The notes beneath the pieces were generated by a model, which was not told where the DNA came from, did not search any database, and saw nothing but the letters and a program-made list of their open reading frames with translations. From Azohydromonas sediminis (GTDB taxonomy: Bacteria; Pseudomonadota; Gammaproteobacteria; Burkholderiales; Burkholderiaceae_C), in the NCBI RefSeq assembly GCF_003574675.1, contig NZ_QOAZ01000001.1, positions 1 to 64,000 of the forward strand: a stretch of 64,000 bases of DNA, written 5' to 3'. A program made the translations under genes and the position numbers. Below, piece after piece: positions 26,784 through 33,877 of the stretch. Positions within the stretch are counted from its first letter, which is position 1. Every line of letters starts with the position of its first letter.

Positions 26784-27838
26784 GTGCCGTGCGCGCCTAC
26801 GCCACCATGCAGGGCATGAACACCACTGCACATGTCGGCCTCACGGCCCGCCAACTCGACAGATATTCGCTCGCCGAACTCATCGCCGCTACGGCGCGCG
26901 ACGACGCAAAGGCGCTTGGCTTTTACCGAGAAGTAAGTGACGCCGTTGCGGCTCGCACAGGGCAGCAGCCCAGCGCGTTTCACAGCTTTTTCCTGCCGGC
27001 CGAGTACACGGAGCGGTACACGCGCGACATGACCGCTGCCGGCGTCAGCGGGTCCAACTTCCTCGTCGGCCAGGCGACCGGCTTTGCCGGCGCGCTGCGC
27101 GCCGCGAGCATCACCGCACGCTTGCCGCTGCGCCGCGCAACGCTTGCCGCCAATGCTTCGGTGGTGGTCGCCGCTACGCAGCCGACATCGACGTGGCTTA
27201 GCGAAGAGACCGCGAGCATCGGCGACGCCGCGATGGCGTTCAGCAGCCGCGCTGCCACGCCCAAGGTCGTTGCAACGACGGCGTTTCTCTCGAAGCAGCT
27301 CGACCTGCAGGCACCGGGCGCGGCCGCGTTCATCGAGGCGCAGGCTGCTGCCGCGCTGGCGCAGGCTATTGACAAGGCGTTCGTAAGCGGCACCGGGTCC
27401 AACGGCGAGCCTACGGGCCTGTTGGCCTTGAGCGGCACGACGTCGCAGTCGGGCGCGAGCATCGACTACAGCGGCGTGGCAACCCTGATCGGGGCCGCAG
27501 AAGGCTATGCAGGCACGCCGCATGTGCTCCTGGGCAAAGACACCGCAAAGCTGCTGCGCCAGCGGCCCAAGACCACCGGCGGCACGCCCATCTTCGACGG
27601 CGGCACGGTGGACGGCTTGCCGACGATCGTCAGCCGCGCTGTGCCCGACAACGCGATGGTCGTCCTCGACCCGACGCTGGTCACCGAAGTGCAGTTCGGC
27701 GCGCTCGAGGTCGTCGTCGCGCCGCTTGCATCGCCGTCCGCGTTTCGCACGGGCGCTATCGGCATCAGGCTGATCGCGATGGTTGACTTCCTCGTCGATC
27801 ACGCGGCGGCAGTGGCGGTGGCGGCGAATATCACTTAA
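26780..27838 (+). CDS. HK97-fold phage major capsid protein
   Basis: A protein of up to 352 residues with the HK97 gp5 layout. An extended loop region is followed by VVVAATQPTSTWLSEE, the long spine helix (FLSKQLDLQAPGAAAFIEAQ) and the family block AFVSGTGSNGEPTGLL. C-terminal A-domain strands end in GAIGIRLIAMVDFLVDHAAA. The N-terminal delta-like region is short (about 60 residues). Start uncertain: TTG at 26,780 overlaps the previous stop and has GAGGGGG upstream; ATG at 26,807 or 26,816 are alternatives. No protease, portal or connector gene accompanies it. The frame is intact. Confidence 0.85.
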   Translation: MSAVRAYATMQGMNTTAHVGLTARQLDRYSLAELIAATARDDAKALGFYREVSDAVAARTGQQPSAFHSFFLPAEYTERYTRDMTAAGVSGSNFLVGQATGFAGALRAASITARLPLRRATLAANASVVVAATQPTSTWLSEETASIGDAAMAFSSRAATPKVVATTAFLSKQLDLQAPGAAAFIEAQAAAALAQAIDKAFVSGTGSNGEPTGLLALSGTTSQSGASIDYSGVATLIGAAEGYAGTPHVLLGKDTAKLLRQRPKTTGGTPIFDGGTVDGLPTIVSRAVPDNAMVVLDPTLVTEVQFGALEVVVAPLASPSAFRTGAIGIRLIAMVDFLVDHAAAVAVAANIT

Positions 27839-27846
27839 AGCACAAC

Positions 27847-28098
27847 ATGGTCGACCACAACACCGTCCTGCTGCGCGTCACCCGGCCGACGGTTGTCGGC
27901 GGCGCCCGCCTCGAGGTGGGCGCGCAAGTCACGCTGTCCCTGCATGCAGCGCTCGATGCCGTCGAAACCCAGCGCCTGGCCTTCGTCGACCCGGCCGACC
28001 GCGAGCGCTGTATGCAGGCGCGGCGGCAACAGATCGCGCGGCAACTGCGCAGCTCGGTGTCGGACTTGCCGCCCGGGCCGTGGCTGCGGGTCGCATGA
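27847..28098 (+). CDS. Hypothetical small protein downstream of capsid
   Basis: An 83-residue protein with a beta-rich first half (TVLLRVTRPTVVGGARLEVG) and a helical second half (PADRERCMQARRQQIARQLR). Its ATG lies nine bases after the capsid stop and its stop overlaps the next ATG by four bases. I cannot place it in a family. A head decoration or completion role is possible from position only. Confidence 0.6.
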   Translation: MVDHNTVLLRVTRPTVVGGARLEVGAQVTLSLHAALDAVETQRLAFVDPADRERCMQARRQQIARQLRSSVSDLPPGPWLRVA

Positions 28099-28334
28099 GA
28101 GGTCAATCGCTGATCAACGACGGTTACGCCGTCGTGCGGCTGCGCGAGAGCGTCAAGACGCGACGCCGGTTTATGAGCACACACGGCCAGTTCGGCGCGC
28201 TCGTCGTGCTGCCGATCGCGTTCGCGCTCGAGCTGGTCGAGGGCGGCCGAGCAAAGATGCCGGGGGCGACGAGCCGCGGCACACTGCGCGCGGCGGCATG
28301 CGCGCTCGCCGAGGCCGCACGACGCACCGACTGA
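28095..28334 (+). CDS. Hypothetical small basic protein
   Basis: A 79-residue protein, basic in its first half (YAVVRLRESVKTRRRFMSTH) with a central hydrophobic stretch (FGALVVLPIAFALELV) too short and interrupted to be a sure membrane span. It overlaps its upstream neighbour by four bases. No family recognised. Confidence 0.55.
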   Translation: MRGQSLINDGYAVVRLRESVKTRRRFMSTHGQFGALVVLPIAFALELVEGGRAKMPGATSRGTLRAAACALAEAARRTD

Positions 28335-28522
28335 CGACGACGCGCACCCTGCGCGTCGAGACCGAGCTCGGTCCGGTCGGGTTACCCGAAGGCGCGAAGC
28401 TCTCAGCGACGACGAGGGTCGCCGACGAGCTCGTGCTCGCCGATCTGGCTCGGCCGCTCGACGCCGACGAAACCGACCGGCTCTGTCGCGCAATCGACGC
28501 GCTCGACCGCGCGAACGTCTAG
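28298..28522 (+). CDS. Hypothetical last gene of the element
   Basis: A frame of up to 74 codons. The convincing part begins around RTLRVETELGPVGLPEGAKL and ends DADETDRLCRAIDALDRANV, with an acidic composition unlike the basic upstream protein. ATG at 28,298 overlaps the previous gene by 37 bases. A shorter version starting near the previous stop codon would need a CTG start. No family recognised. Confidence 0.5.
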   Translation: MRARRGRTTHRLTTTRTLRVETELGPVGLPEGAKLSATTRVADELVLADLARPLDADETDRLCRAIDALDRANV

Positions 28523-28537
28523 GCGCCGCTCGGCGCC
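28522..28537 (+). terminator. Possible weak terminator of the element operon
   Basis: Hairpin GGCGCC-GCTC-GGCGCC begins in the last stop codon and is followed by GTTTCC. The U tract is poor, so termination may be partial. A third CCGAAC-type motif lies at 28,539-28,550. Confidence 0.4.
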
Positions 28538-28568
28538 GTTTCCGAACACGTCGCCGGCACCCTGCCGG

Positions 28569-28593
28569 TTTTCCGAACGTGTTTCCGAACGTG
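28569..28593 (+). repeat. Right copy of the paired CCGAACG repeat (putative integrase arm site)
   Basis: The same 25 bases as at 19,931-19,955, again preceded by GCCGG, 56 bp inside attR. Its T run is one base shorter than in the left copy. The presence of matching copies beside both att sites, and nowhere else that I see, supports a recombination role. Confidence 0.65.
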
Positions 28594-28610
28594 GCGGCTC
28601 TAGAAAGGAA

Positions 28611-28641
28611 AACGGGCTAGCGCCTGTGACGCTAACCCGTT
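28611..28641 (-). terminator. Element-borne terminator that now serves tRNA-Pro
   Basis: On the minus strand AACGGGTTAGCG, a 7-base loop and CGCTAGCCCGTT pair over 12 positions (one G-T) and are followed by TTTTCC. It lies nine bases beyond the tRNA CCA end, in the orientation of the tRNA. Confidence 0.8.
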
Positions 28642-28649
28642 GATTTTAT

Positions 28650-28694
28650 TGGTCGGGGTGGCGGGATTCGAACTCGCGACCCCTTGCACCCCAT
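28650..28694. repeat. attR: 45-bp direct repeat within tRNA-Pro
   Basis: The right copy of the 45-bp repeat. It covers the tRNA from the anticodon loop to the CCA end, so the element restores a complete tRNA on integration. Confidence 0.93.
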
Positions 28695-28726
28695 GCAAGT
28701 GCGCTACCAGGCTGCGCTACACCCCG
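28650..28726 (-). tRNA. tRNA-Pro (anticodon GGG), integration target
   Basis: A 77-nt cloverleaf with encoded CCA. Acceptor CGGGGTG/CACCCCG, D arm AGCGCAGCCTGGTAGCGC, anticodon stem CTTGC/GCAAG with loop ATGGGGT (anticodon GGG), T arm GAGTTCGAATCCC. It reads CCC/CCU. Its 3' half is now supplied by the integrated element and is identical to the displaced original. Confidence 0.96.
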
Positions 28727-28738
28727 ACGAAGATTTAA

Positions 28739-28744
28739 AGTATA
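28739..28744 (-). promoter_or_regulatory. Candidate -10 box for tRNA-Pro
   Basis: TATACT on the minus strand, 12 bases before the tRNA 5' end, in an AT-rich patch after the merR stop. No good -35 is visible. Read-through from the upstream operon is also possible. Confidence 0.4.
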
Positions 28745-28759
28745 CTTGTCTCTGCGATC

Positions 28760-29188
28760 TCAGACGGTCAGCAGCTCGCGGATCGACAGCAGCTCGGCGC
28801 GCAGCTGGGCCGGCGTCAGCGACGCCGCCGCGGCGTCGCCGGCCCCGGCCACCGGCACGGAATCGACGTCGGGCGGCGCCGCGTCGAACGCACCGGCAGG
28901 CACGGTGCCCGCGTGGCGCGGTGCGGCCCGCCCGGCGCTCTCGGCGAGCCGGTTGCGCGCGCCGCTGATCGTGAAGCCCTGCTCGTAGAGCAGCTCGCGA
29001 ATGCGGCGCACGAGCAGCACCTCGTGGTGCTGGTAGTAGCGGCGGTTGCCGCGACGCTTCATCGGCCGCAGCTGCGTGAACTCCTGCTCCCAGTAGCGCA
29101 GCACGTACGGCTTGACGCCGCACAAATCGCTGACTTCACCGATCGTGAAGTAGCGCTTGGCGGGAATCGGCGGCAGCCCGGAGTCCAT
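28760..29188 (-). CDS. MerR family transcriptional regulator
   Basis: A 142-residue regulator. The N-terminal winged helix is typical ([41 protein letters not shown]). The remaining 65 residues form an Ala/Pro-rich linker and a short C-terminal helix without metal-binding cysteines. The same gene follows ihfA in many Burkholderiales; its target is unknown. ATG at 29,188 is chosen; a GTG four codons earlier is possible. It is the last gene of the thrS-pheT-ihfA operon. Confidence 0.88.
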   Translation of the reverse strand: MDSGLPPIPAKRYFTIGEVSDLCGVKPYVLRYWEQEFTQLRPMKRRGNRRYYQHHEVLLVRRIRELLYEQGFTISGARNRLAESAGRAAPRHAGTVPAGAFDAAPPDVDSVPVAGAGDAAAASLTPAQLRAELLSIRELLTV

Positions 29189-29220
29189 GCGTGGCAACAC
29201 GGCAGATGGGGGTCAGCACT

Positions 29221-29589
29221 CTACTCGAACTCCCCCGCCGTCGGGATCTCGCCTTGCACGATGCCCTTGAGCTTGTGGCTGGCGTGGAACGTGACGACGT
29301 GGCGCGCCTTGATCGGGATCGACTCGCCGGTGCGCGGGTTGCGCCCCGGGCGCGGCGCCTTGCGGCGGATGTTGAAGTTGCCGAACCCCGACAGCTTGAC
29401 GTCCTTGCCGCTGACCAGCGCCTCGTGCAGGATGTCGAAGAAGGCCTCGACCATGTCCTTGGCCTCGCGCTTGTTGAGCCCCAGGCGCTCGAACAGCAGC
29501 TCGGCCAGCTCGGCCTTGGTCAGCGTCGGCGTCTCCAGCGACGGCAGGATCACGCTCTCGTGCGCGGCGTCGGGTCGCTCCTCGGTCAT
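29221..29589 (-). CDS. ihfA: Integration host factor subunit alpha
   Basis: A 122-residue DNA-bending protein of the HU/IHF family. The core [39 protein letters not shown] and [15 protein letters not shown] is complete. The N-terminus is about 20 residues longer than in E. coli, as often in this order. It lies right after pheT, the conserved position. IHF could also help the integrase of the element beside it, which is inference. Confidence 0.96.
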   Translation of the reverse strand: MTEERPDAAHESVILPSLETPTLTKAELAELLFERLGLNKREAKDMVEAFFDILHEALVSGKDVKLSGFGNFNIRRKAPRPGRNPRTGESIPIKARHVVTFHASHKLKGIVQGEIPTAGEFE

Positions 29590-29613
29590 CGGTCGTTCTC
29601 CCTCGTCGTGCGT

Positions 29614-32037
29614 TCACGCGCGCAGCCGCGCGCCGACCCGCTGGGCGAGGCGCTGCAGCACGCGCGCGAGCTCGGCGTCGATGCGCTCGTCGGTCAGCGT
29701 GGCGGCCTCGTCGAGCAGCTCCAGCCGCACCGCGAGGCTGCGCTCGTGCGCGCCGATGCCCGCCACCGGCTGCGCCGGCTTGTAGATGTCGAACAGGCGC
29801 GCCGAGCGCACCAGGCCCTCGCCCGGGCCGATCGCGTCGATCAGCGCCTCGTGGCTGACGCCGTCGGCCACCACCAGCGCGAGGTCGCGCGTCACCGGCT
29901 GCTGGCGCGGCAGCGGCTGGAACTGCGGCACGTCGCGCACCAGCAGCGCCTCGAGCTCGAGCTCGAACAGCACCGGCGCGTGCGGCAGCTCGTAGGCCTG
30001 GCGCCACTTCGGGTGCAACTCGCCGATCCAGCCCACCGCGACGCCGTCGACCTCGATGCGCGCGCAGCGCCCGGGGTGCAGCGCGGGGTGCGTGCCGGCG
30101 ACGAAGCGCGGTCGGCGCGGCGCGAACAGCGCCTCGACGTCGCCCTTGACGTCGAAGAAGTCGACGCCGCGCTCCTTCGTGCCCCACTGCAGCTCGTCAG
30201 CGGCGCCGTAGGCCAGTGCTGCGATGCGCATCGGCTGGTGCACGCCGGCCACCGTCGTGTCGCTGTCGCGCACCGACGCGTCCTTCATGAACACGCGGCC
30301 GATCTCGAAGACGCGCACGCGCGGCTGCTTGCGCGCGAGGTTGTGGCGCAGCACCTGCACGAGCGAGCCCAGCAGGCTCGAGCGCATCACCGCGAGCGGC
30401 GCGGCGATCGGGTTCAGCAGCCGGATCGGGTCGGCATTGCCGGCGAGCTCGCGCTCCCAGCGCTCCTCGACGAACGAGAAACCGATCGTCTCCTGATAGT
30501 CCAACGCGGCCAGCAGGTGGCGCACGCGGTGCGCGCTGCGGTGGTGCTCGGGCTTGACGTGCGCCGTCACCGGCGCGACCGGCGGCGTCGTCGGCAGGCG
30601 GTCGTAACCGATGACGCGGATCACTTCCTCGATCAGGTCTTCCTCGATCGCGAGGTCGAAGCGCCAGCTCGGCGGCGTCACGGTCAGCGTGCCTTCGCTC
30701 TCGGTGAACGGCAGCGCGAGCCGCCGGAACACGTCGGCACACTGCGCCTGCGTCACCGGCATGCCGATCACCTTCGCCGCGCGCGCGACGCGCAGCGTGA
30801 CGGGCTTGGGCGCCGGCAGGTTCACGACCTGGTCGTCGATCGGCCCGGGCTCGCCGCCGCAGATCTCGACGATCAGCTGCGTGATCCGCTCGATGTGCTG
30901 CACGGTCAGCGCCGGGTCGACGCCGCGCTCGAATCGGTGGCCGGCGTCGGTGGCGAAGTTGAAGCGCCGCGAGCGCCCGGCGACCGCCTTCGGCCACCAG
31001 AACGCGGCCTCGACGTAGACGTTCTTCGTCGCATCGCTGACCGCGGTCGCGTCGCCGCCCATGATGCCGGCCAGCGACTCGGGACCCGTCGCGTCGGCGA
31101 TCACGCCGACCTGCGCGTCGAGCTCGACCGTCTGGCCGTTGAGCAGCTTCAGCGTCTCGCCGGGCCGCGCCCAGCGAACGACGAGCCCCTCGTGGATCTT
31201 GTCGAGGTCGAAGATGTGCGACGGCCGGCCGTATTCGAACATCACGTAGTTCGAGATGTCGACCAGCGCCGTGACGCTGCGCTGCCCGCAGCGCGCAAGG
31301 CGCTCGACCATCCACGCCGGCGTCTTCGCCGTCGTGTCGACGTGGCGCACGATGCGCCCCGAGAAGCGCCCGCACAGGTCCGGCGCCTCGATGCGCACCG
31401 GCAGCTTGGCGTCGTGCACCGGTGCAACCGGGGGAATCGCCGGCGTCTTCAGCGGCGCGCCGGTCAGCGCCGAAACCTCGCGCGCGATGCCGTGGACGCT
31501 CAGGCAGTGCGCGAGGTTGGGCGTCAGCTTGAGCGTGAACAGCGTGTCGTCGAGGTTCAGCGCCGCGCGCAGGTCGGCGCCGACCGGTGCATCGGGCGCG
31601 AGCTCGAGCAGGCCGCCGTGGTCGTCGCTGAGCTTGAGCTCGCGCGCCGAGCACAGCATGCCGAGGCTCTCGACGCCGCGCAGCTTGCCGACCCTGATCT
31701 CGAACGGCGCACCGCCCTCCTCGGCCGGCGGCAGCTGCGCGCCGACGAGCGCGAGCGGCGCCTTGAGGCCCGCGCGCGCGTTCGGTGCGCCGCAGACAAC
31801 CTGCAGCAGGCCGTCTTTCGTGTGCTCGCCGGCAGCGACCTTGCACACGCGCAGGCGGTCGGCATTGGGGTGCGGCACCGCCTCGACGATCTCGCCGACG
31901 ACGACGCGCGTGAACGGCGGCGCCACCGGGCGCAGCTCCTCGACCTCGAGGCCGGCCATCGTCAGCAGGTCGGCCAGTTGCTGCGTCGACAGCGGCGGGT
32001 TGCAGAACTCGCGCAGCCAGGATTCCGGAAATTGCAT
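29614..32037 (-). CDS. pheT: Phenylalanyl-tRNA synthetase beta subunit
   Basis: An 807-residue subunit of the heterotetrameric PheRS. The N-terminal OB-type tRNA-binding domain (about 40-150), the B3/4 editing domain (about 210-380), the B5 domain (about 405-475) and the C-terminal ferredoxin-fold anticodon-binding domain (about 715-807, starting near PLPRQQPVTRDLAL) can all be followed. Start MQFPESWLREF is the family standard. It lies 15 bases downstream of pheS. Confidence 0.97.
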   Translation of the reverse strand: MQFPESWLREFCNPPLSTQQLADLLTMAGLEVEELRPVAPPFTRVVVGEIVEAVPHPNADRLRVCKVAAGEHTKDGLLQVVCGAPNARAGLKAPLALVGAQLPPAEEGGAPFEIRVGKLRGVESLGMLCSARELKLSDDHGGLLELAPDAPVGADLRAALNLDDTLFTLKLTPNLAHCLSVHGIAREVSALTGAPLKTPAIPPVAPVHDAKLPVRIEAPDLCGRFSGRIVRHVDTTAKTPAWMVERLARCGQRSVTALVDISNYVMFEYGRPSHIFDLDKIHEGLVVRWARPGETLKLLNGQTVELDAQVGVIADATGPESLAGIMGGDATAVSDATKNVYVEAAFWWPKAVAGRSRRFNFATDAGHRFERGVDPALTVQHIERITQLIVEICGGEPGPIDDQVVNLPAPKPVTLRVARAAKVIGMPVTQAQCADVFRRLALPFTESEGTLTVTPPSWRFDLAIEEDLIEEVIRVIGYDRLPTTPPVAPVTAHVKPEHHRSAHRVRHLLAALDYQETIGFSFVEERWERELAGNADPIRLLNPIAAPLAVMRSSLLGSLVQVLRHNLARKQPRVRVFEIGRVFMKDASVRDSDTTVAGVHQPMRIAALAYGAADELQWGTKERGVDFFDVKGDVEALFAPRRPRFVAGTHPALHPGRCARIEVDGVAVGWIGELHPKWRQAYELPHAPVLFELELEALLVRDVPQFQPLPRQQPVTRDLALVVADGVSHEALIDAIGPGEGLVRSARLFDIYKPAQPVAGIGAHERSLAVRLELLDEAATLTDERIDAELARVLQRLAQRVGARLRA

Positions 32038-32052
32038 GACTCGTCTCGCGCC

Positions 32053-33078
32053 TTACTGGAACTGGCTCAGGAAGCGCAGGTCGTTGTCGAAGAACAGGCG
32101 CAGGTCGCCGACGCCGTAGCGCAGCATCGTCAGGCGGTCGGGGCCCATGCCGAACGCGAAGCCGATGTGGCGCTCGGGGTCGAGGCCGAAGTTGCGCACG
32201 ACGTTCGGGTGCACCTGGCCGGAGCCGGCCACCTCGAGCCAGCGGCCCTTCAGCGGCCCCAACGTGAACGCGATGTCGACCTCGGCCGACGGCTCGGTGA
32301 ACGGGAAGAAGCTCGGCCGGAAGCGCAGCGCGAGCGCGTCGGTCTCGAAGAAGCGGCGGAAGAAGTCGGCGAACACCGCCTTCAGGTCCTTGAAGCTGAT
32401 GTTCTCGCCGATCCACAGCCCCTCGCACTGGTGGAACATCGGCGAGTGGGTCGCGTCGCTGTCGACGCGGTACGTGCGCCCCGGCGCGATGACGCGGATC
32501 TCGGGCATCGGGTCGGTGCCGGCGTGGCGCTTGACGTGCTGCACCGCGTGGCGCACCTGCATCGGGCTGGTGTGCGTGCGCAGCAGGTAGCCGCCCTCGA
32601 CGTAGAACGTGTCGTGCATCGAACGCGCCGGGTGGTCCTCGGGCGTGTTCAGCGCGGTGAAGTTGAACCAGTCGTTCTCGATCTCGGGGCCGTCGGCGAC
32701 GTCGAAGCCCATCGAGCCGAAGATGGCCTCGATGCGCTCCATCGTGCGGCTCACGGGGTGCAGCCCGCCGCTGCCGCGACGGCGTCCGGGCAGCGTCACG
32801 TCGAGCGCCTCGGCGCGCAGCTGGGCCTCGAGCTCGGCGTCGGCCAGCGCCTGGCGGCGCGCCTGCAGCGCGGCCTCGATGCGCTGCTTGGCGGCGTTGA
32901 TCTCGGCGCCGCGCGTGCGCTTGTCGTCGGCCGGCAGCGCGGCGAGCGACTTCAGCAGCTCGGTGATGCGGCCGGTCTTGCCGAGGAAGCGGGCCTTGGC
33001 GTTCTCGAGCTCGGCCGGCGTCGCGGCGGCGGCGAACTCGGACTGCGCCGCCGCCACGAGGGAATCGAGGTCGTTCAT
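32053..33078 (-). CDS. pheS: Phenylalanyl-tRNA synthetase alpha subunit
   Basis: A 341-residue catalytic subunit. An N-terminal coiled coil (about 1-90) precedes the class II core with motif 2 around [14 protein letters not shown] and motif 3 in [13 protein letters not shown]. The start ATG at 33,078 overlaps the stop of a 31-codon leader ORF by four bases. A frame extends 24 codons further upstream through the terminator hairpin but does not match the family. A terminator-like hairpin lies within the 17-45 bases before the start. Confidence 0.96.
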   Translation of the reverse strand: MNDLDSLVAAAQSEFAAAATPAELENAKARFLGKTGRITELLKSLAALPADDKRTRGAEINAAKQRIEAALQARRQALADAELEAQLRAEALDVTLPGRRRGSGGLHPVSRTMERIEAIFGSMGFDVADGPEIENDWFNFTALNTPEDHPARSMHDTFYVEGGYLLRTHTSPMQVRHAVQHVKRHAGTDPMPEIRVIAPGRTYRVDSDATHSPMFHQCEGLWIGENISFKDLKAVFADFFRRFFETDALALRFRPSFFPFTEPSAEVDIAFTLGPLKGRWLEVAGSGQVHPNVVRNFGLDPERHIGFAFGMGPDRLTMLRYGVGDLRLFFDNDLRFLSQFQ

Positions 33079-33170
33079 GGATGCGTGGAGAACGAAAAAA
33101 GGCCGCCACCGAAGGTGACGGCCTCGAGGCTTGCAGCGCCCCGGCCGCACGGCGGCCGGGCGGGCGACAT
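33075..33170 (-). CDS. Putative 31-codon leader peptide bridging rplT and pheS
   Basis: The ATG shares one base with the rplT stop, and the stop overlaps the pheS ATG by four bases, so the ORF fills the gap exactly. It ends [13 protein letters not shown], with Phe codons inside and just after the terminator hairpin. The E. coli pheM leader peptide ends FFFYFST, a suggestive but possibly accidental likeness. It has no ribosome site of its own and would depend on ribosomes finishing rplT. Ribosomes translating it would melt the terminator. Confidence 0.4.
   Translation of the reverse strand: MSPARPPCGRGAASLEAVTFGGGLFSFSTHP
33095..33123 (-). terminator. Terminator/attenuator between rplT and pheS
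   Basis: On the minus strand GGCCGTCACC-TTC-GGTGGCGGCC (10 pairs, one G-T) is followed by TTTTTT, 17 bases before the pheS ATG. As pheS has no room for a promoter after it, the hairpin must attenuate read-through into pheST. Confidence 0.8.
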
Positions 33171-33526
33171 CAAGCGAGCTGGGCCTTCACCTTCTCGACG
33201 ATGCTGCCGAACGCCGCCGGGTCGTTGACGGCCAGATCGGCGAGCACCTTGCGGTCGATGTCGATCTGCGCCTTCTTCAGGCCGGCCATGAACTTGCTGT
33301 ACGTCACGCCGAGCTCGCGGCTGGCCGCATTGATGCGGGCGATCCACAGCTGGCGGAACACGCGCTTGCGCGCGCGGCGGTCGCGGTAGGCGTACTGGCC
33401 CGCCTTCATCACCGCCTGCTTGGCGATGCGGAAGACGTTCTTGCGGCGGCCGCGGAAGCCCTTGGCCAGCGCGAGCACCTTCTTGTGACGCGCGCGGGCG
33501 GTGACACCACGTTTGACGCGAGGCAT
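33170..33526 (-). CDS. rplT: 50S ribosomal protein L20
   Basis: A 118-residue ribosomal protein, standard length, beginning [20 protein letters not shown]. The basic N-terminal extension that enters 23S rRNA and the C-terminal globular part are complete. In E. coli L20 represses the rpmI-rplT mRNA; a structured leader before rpmI here may play that part. AAAGGAG precedes the start. Confidence 0.97.
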   Translation of the reverse strand: MPRVKRGVTARARHKKVLALAKGFRGRRKNVFRIAKQAVMKAGQYAYRDRRARKRVFRQLWIARINAASRELGVTYSKFMAGLKKAQIDIDRKVLADLAVNDPAAFGSIVEKVKAQLA

Positions 33527-33552
33527 GGTTCAGCTCCTTTCGTCCGAGGCGG

Positions 33553-33756
33553 TCACAGACCGGCGAACGGCATCATCGCCGCGATGTGGCCGACGTCGCG
33601 CTCGTGCACGTTGGCACTGCCGCGCAGCTGGCGCTTGCGCGTCGTGCTCTTCTTCGTGAGGATGTGGCGCTTGAACGCCTGACCGCGCTTGACGGTGCCG
33701 CCGGGACGCACGCGGAACCGCTTGGCCGCGCTCTTCTTGGTCTTCATCTTGGGCAT
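33553..33756 (-). CDS. rpmI: 50S ribosomal protein L35
   Basis: A 67-residue highly basic ribosomal protein ([20 protein letters not shown] to [18 protein letters not shown]), normal length. AAAGGAGCAG precedes the ATG. It stands between infC and rplT in the conserved order. Confidence 0.97.
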   Translation of the reverse strand: MPKMKTKKSAAKRFRVRPGGTVKRGQAFKRHILTKKSTTRKRQLRGSANVHERDVGHIAAMMPFAGL

Positions 33757-33778
33757 GACTGCTCCTTTTCAGTGACCC

Positions 33779-33817
33779 CTGCAGGCGGCACCGGCCGGTG
33801 CGCTTGACGGCCTGCAG
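33779..33817 (-). promoter_or_regulatory. Structured rpmI leader, candidate L20 target
   Basis: In the 121-bp infC-rpmI gap, CTGCAGGC and GCCTGCAG pair as an 8-bp outer stem enclosing the perfect palindrome GCACCGGCCGGTGC. It ends 22 bases before the rpmI start. A compact two-part fold at this position recalls the L20-binding leader of E. coli. No sequence identity with that site is claimed. Confidence 0.45.
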
Positions 33818-33877
33818 CGGCTTCTTCGTCGCGACCCGCGGCGACCGACCGCGGACGCGAACCCTTCACGGTGCCGG

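Larger units (their letters stand above)
19770..28694. mobile_element. Integrated capsid-encoding phage satellite-like element (about 8.9 kb)
   Basis: The element lies between two perfect 45-bp direct repeats made of the 3' part of tRNA-Pro(GGG). In order it carries: integrase, a coiled-coil ORF, a palindrome-rich control region, an AlpA-like gene, a Cys4 protein, a small ORF, a primase/ATPase, an origin-like inverted repeat, a winged-helix-like ORF, a Nu1-like small terminase, two small ORFs, an HK97-type capsid gene and three small ORFs. All genes point right and most overlap by 1-4 bases. No portal, large terminase, protease, tail, lysis or CI-type repressor gene is visible. The plan int-alpA-primase-ori-terS-capsid matches phage-inducible chromosomal islands of the capsid-forming kind, but in a more minimal form. 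All reading frames are intact, so it may still be active with a helper phage. Confidence 0.85.

Noticed and set aside
19770-28694. Gene transfer agent or decayed prophage as explanation for the capsid gene
   Set aside because: There is an integrase with att repeats, a primase and an origin-like site, and no pseudogenes or tail genes. A self-replicating satellite fits better.
29191-33228. Plus-strand open frame of 1,345 codons opposite ihfA, pheT and pheS
   Set aside because: Antisense shadow of highly conserved genes; composition is Arg/His/Gln-rich without any domain.
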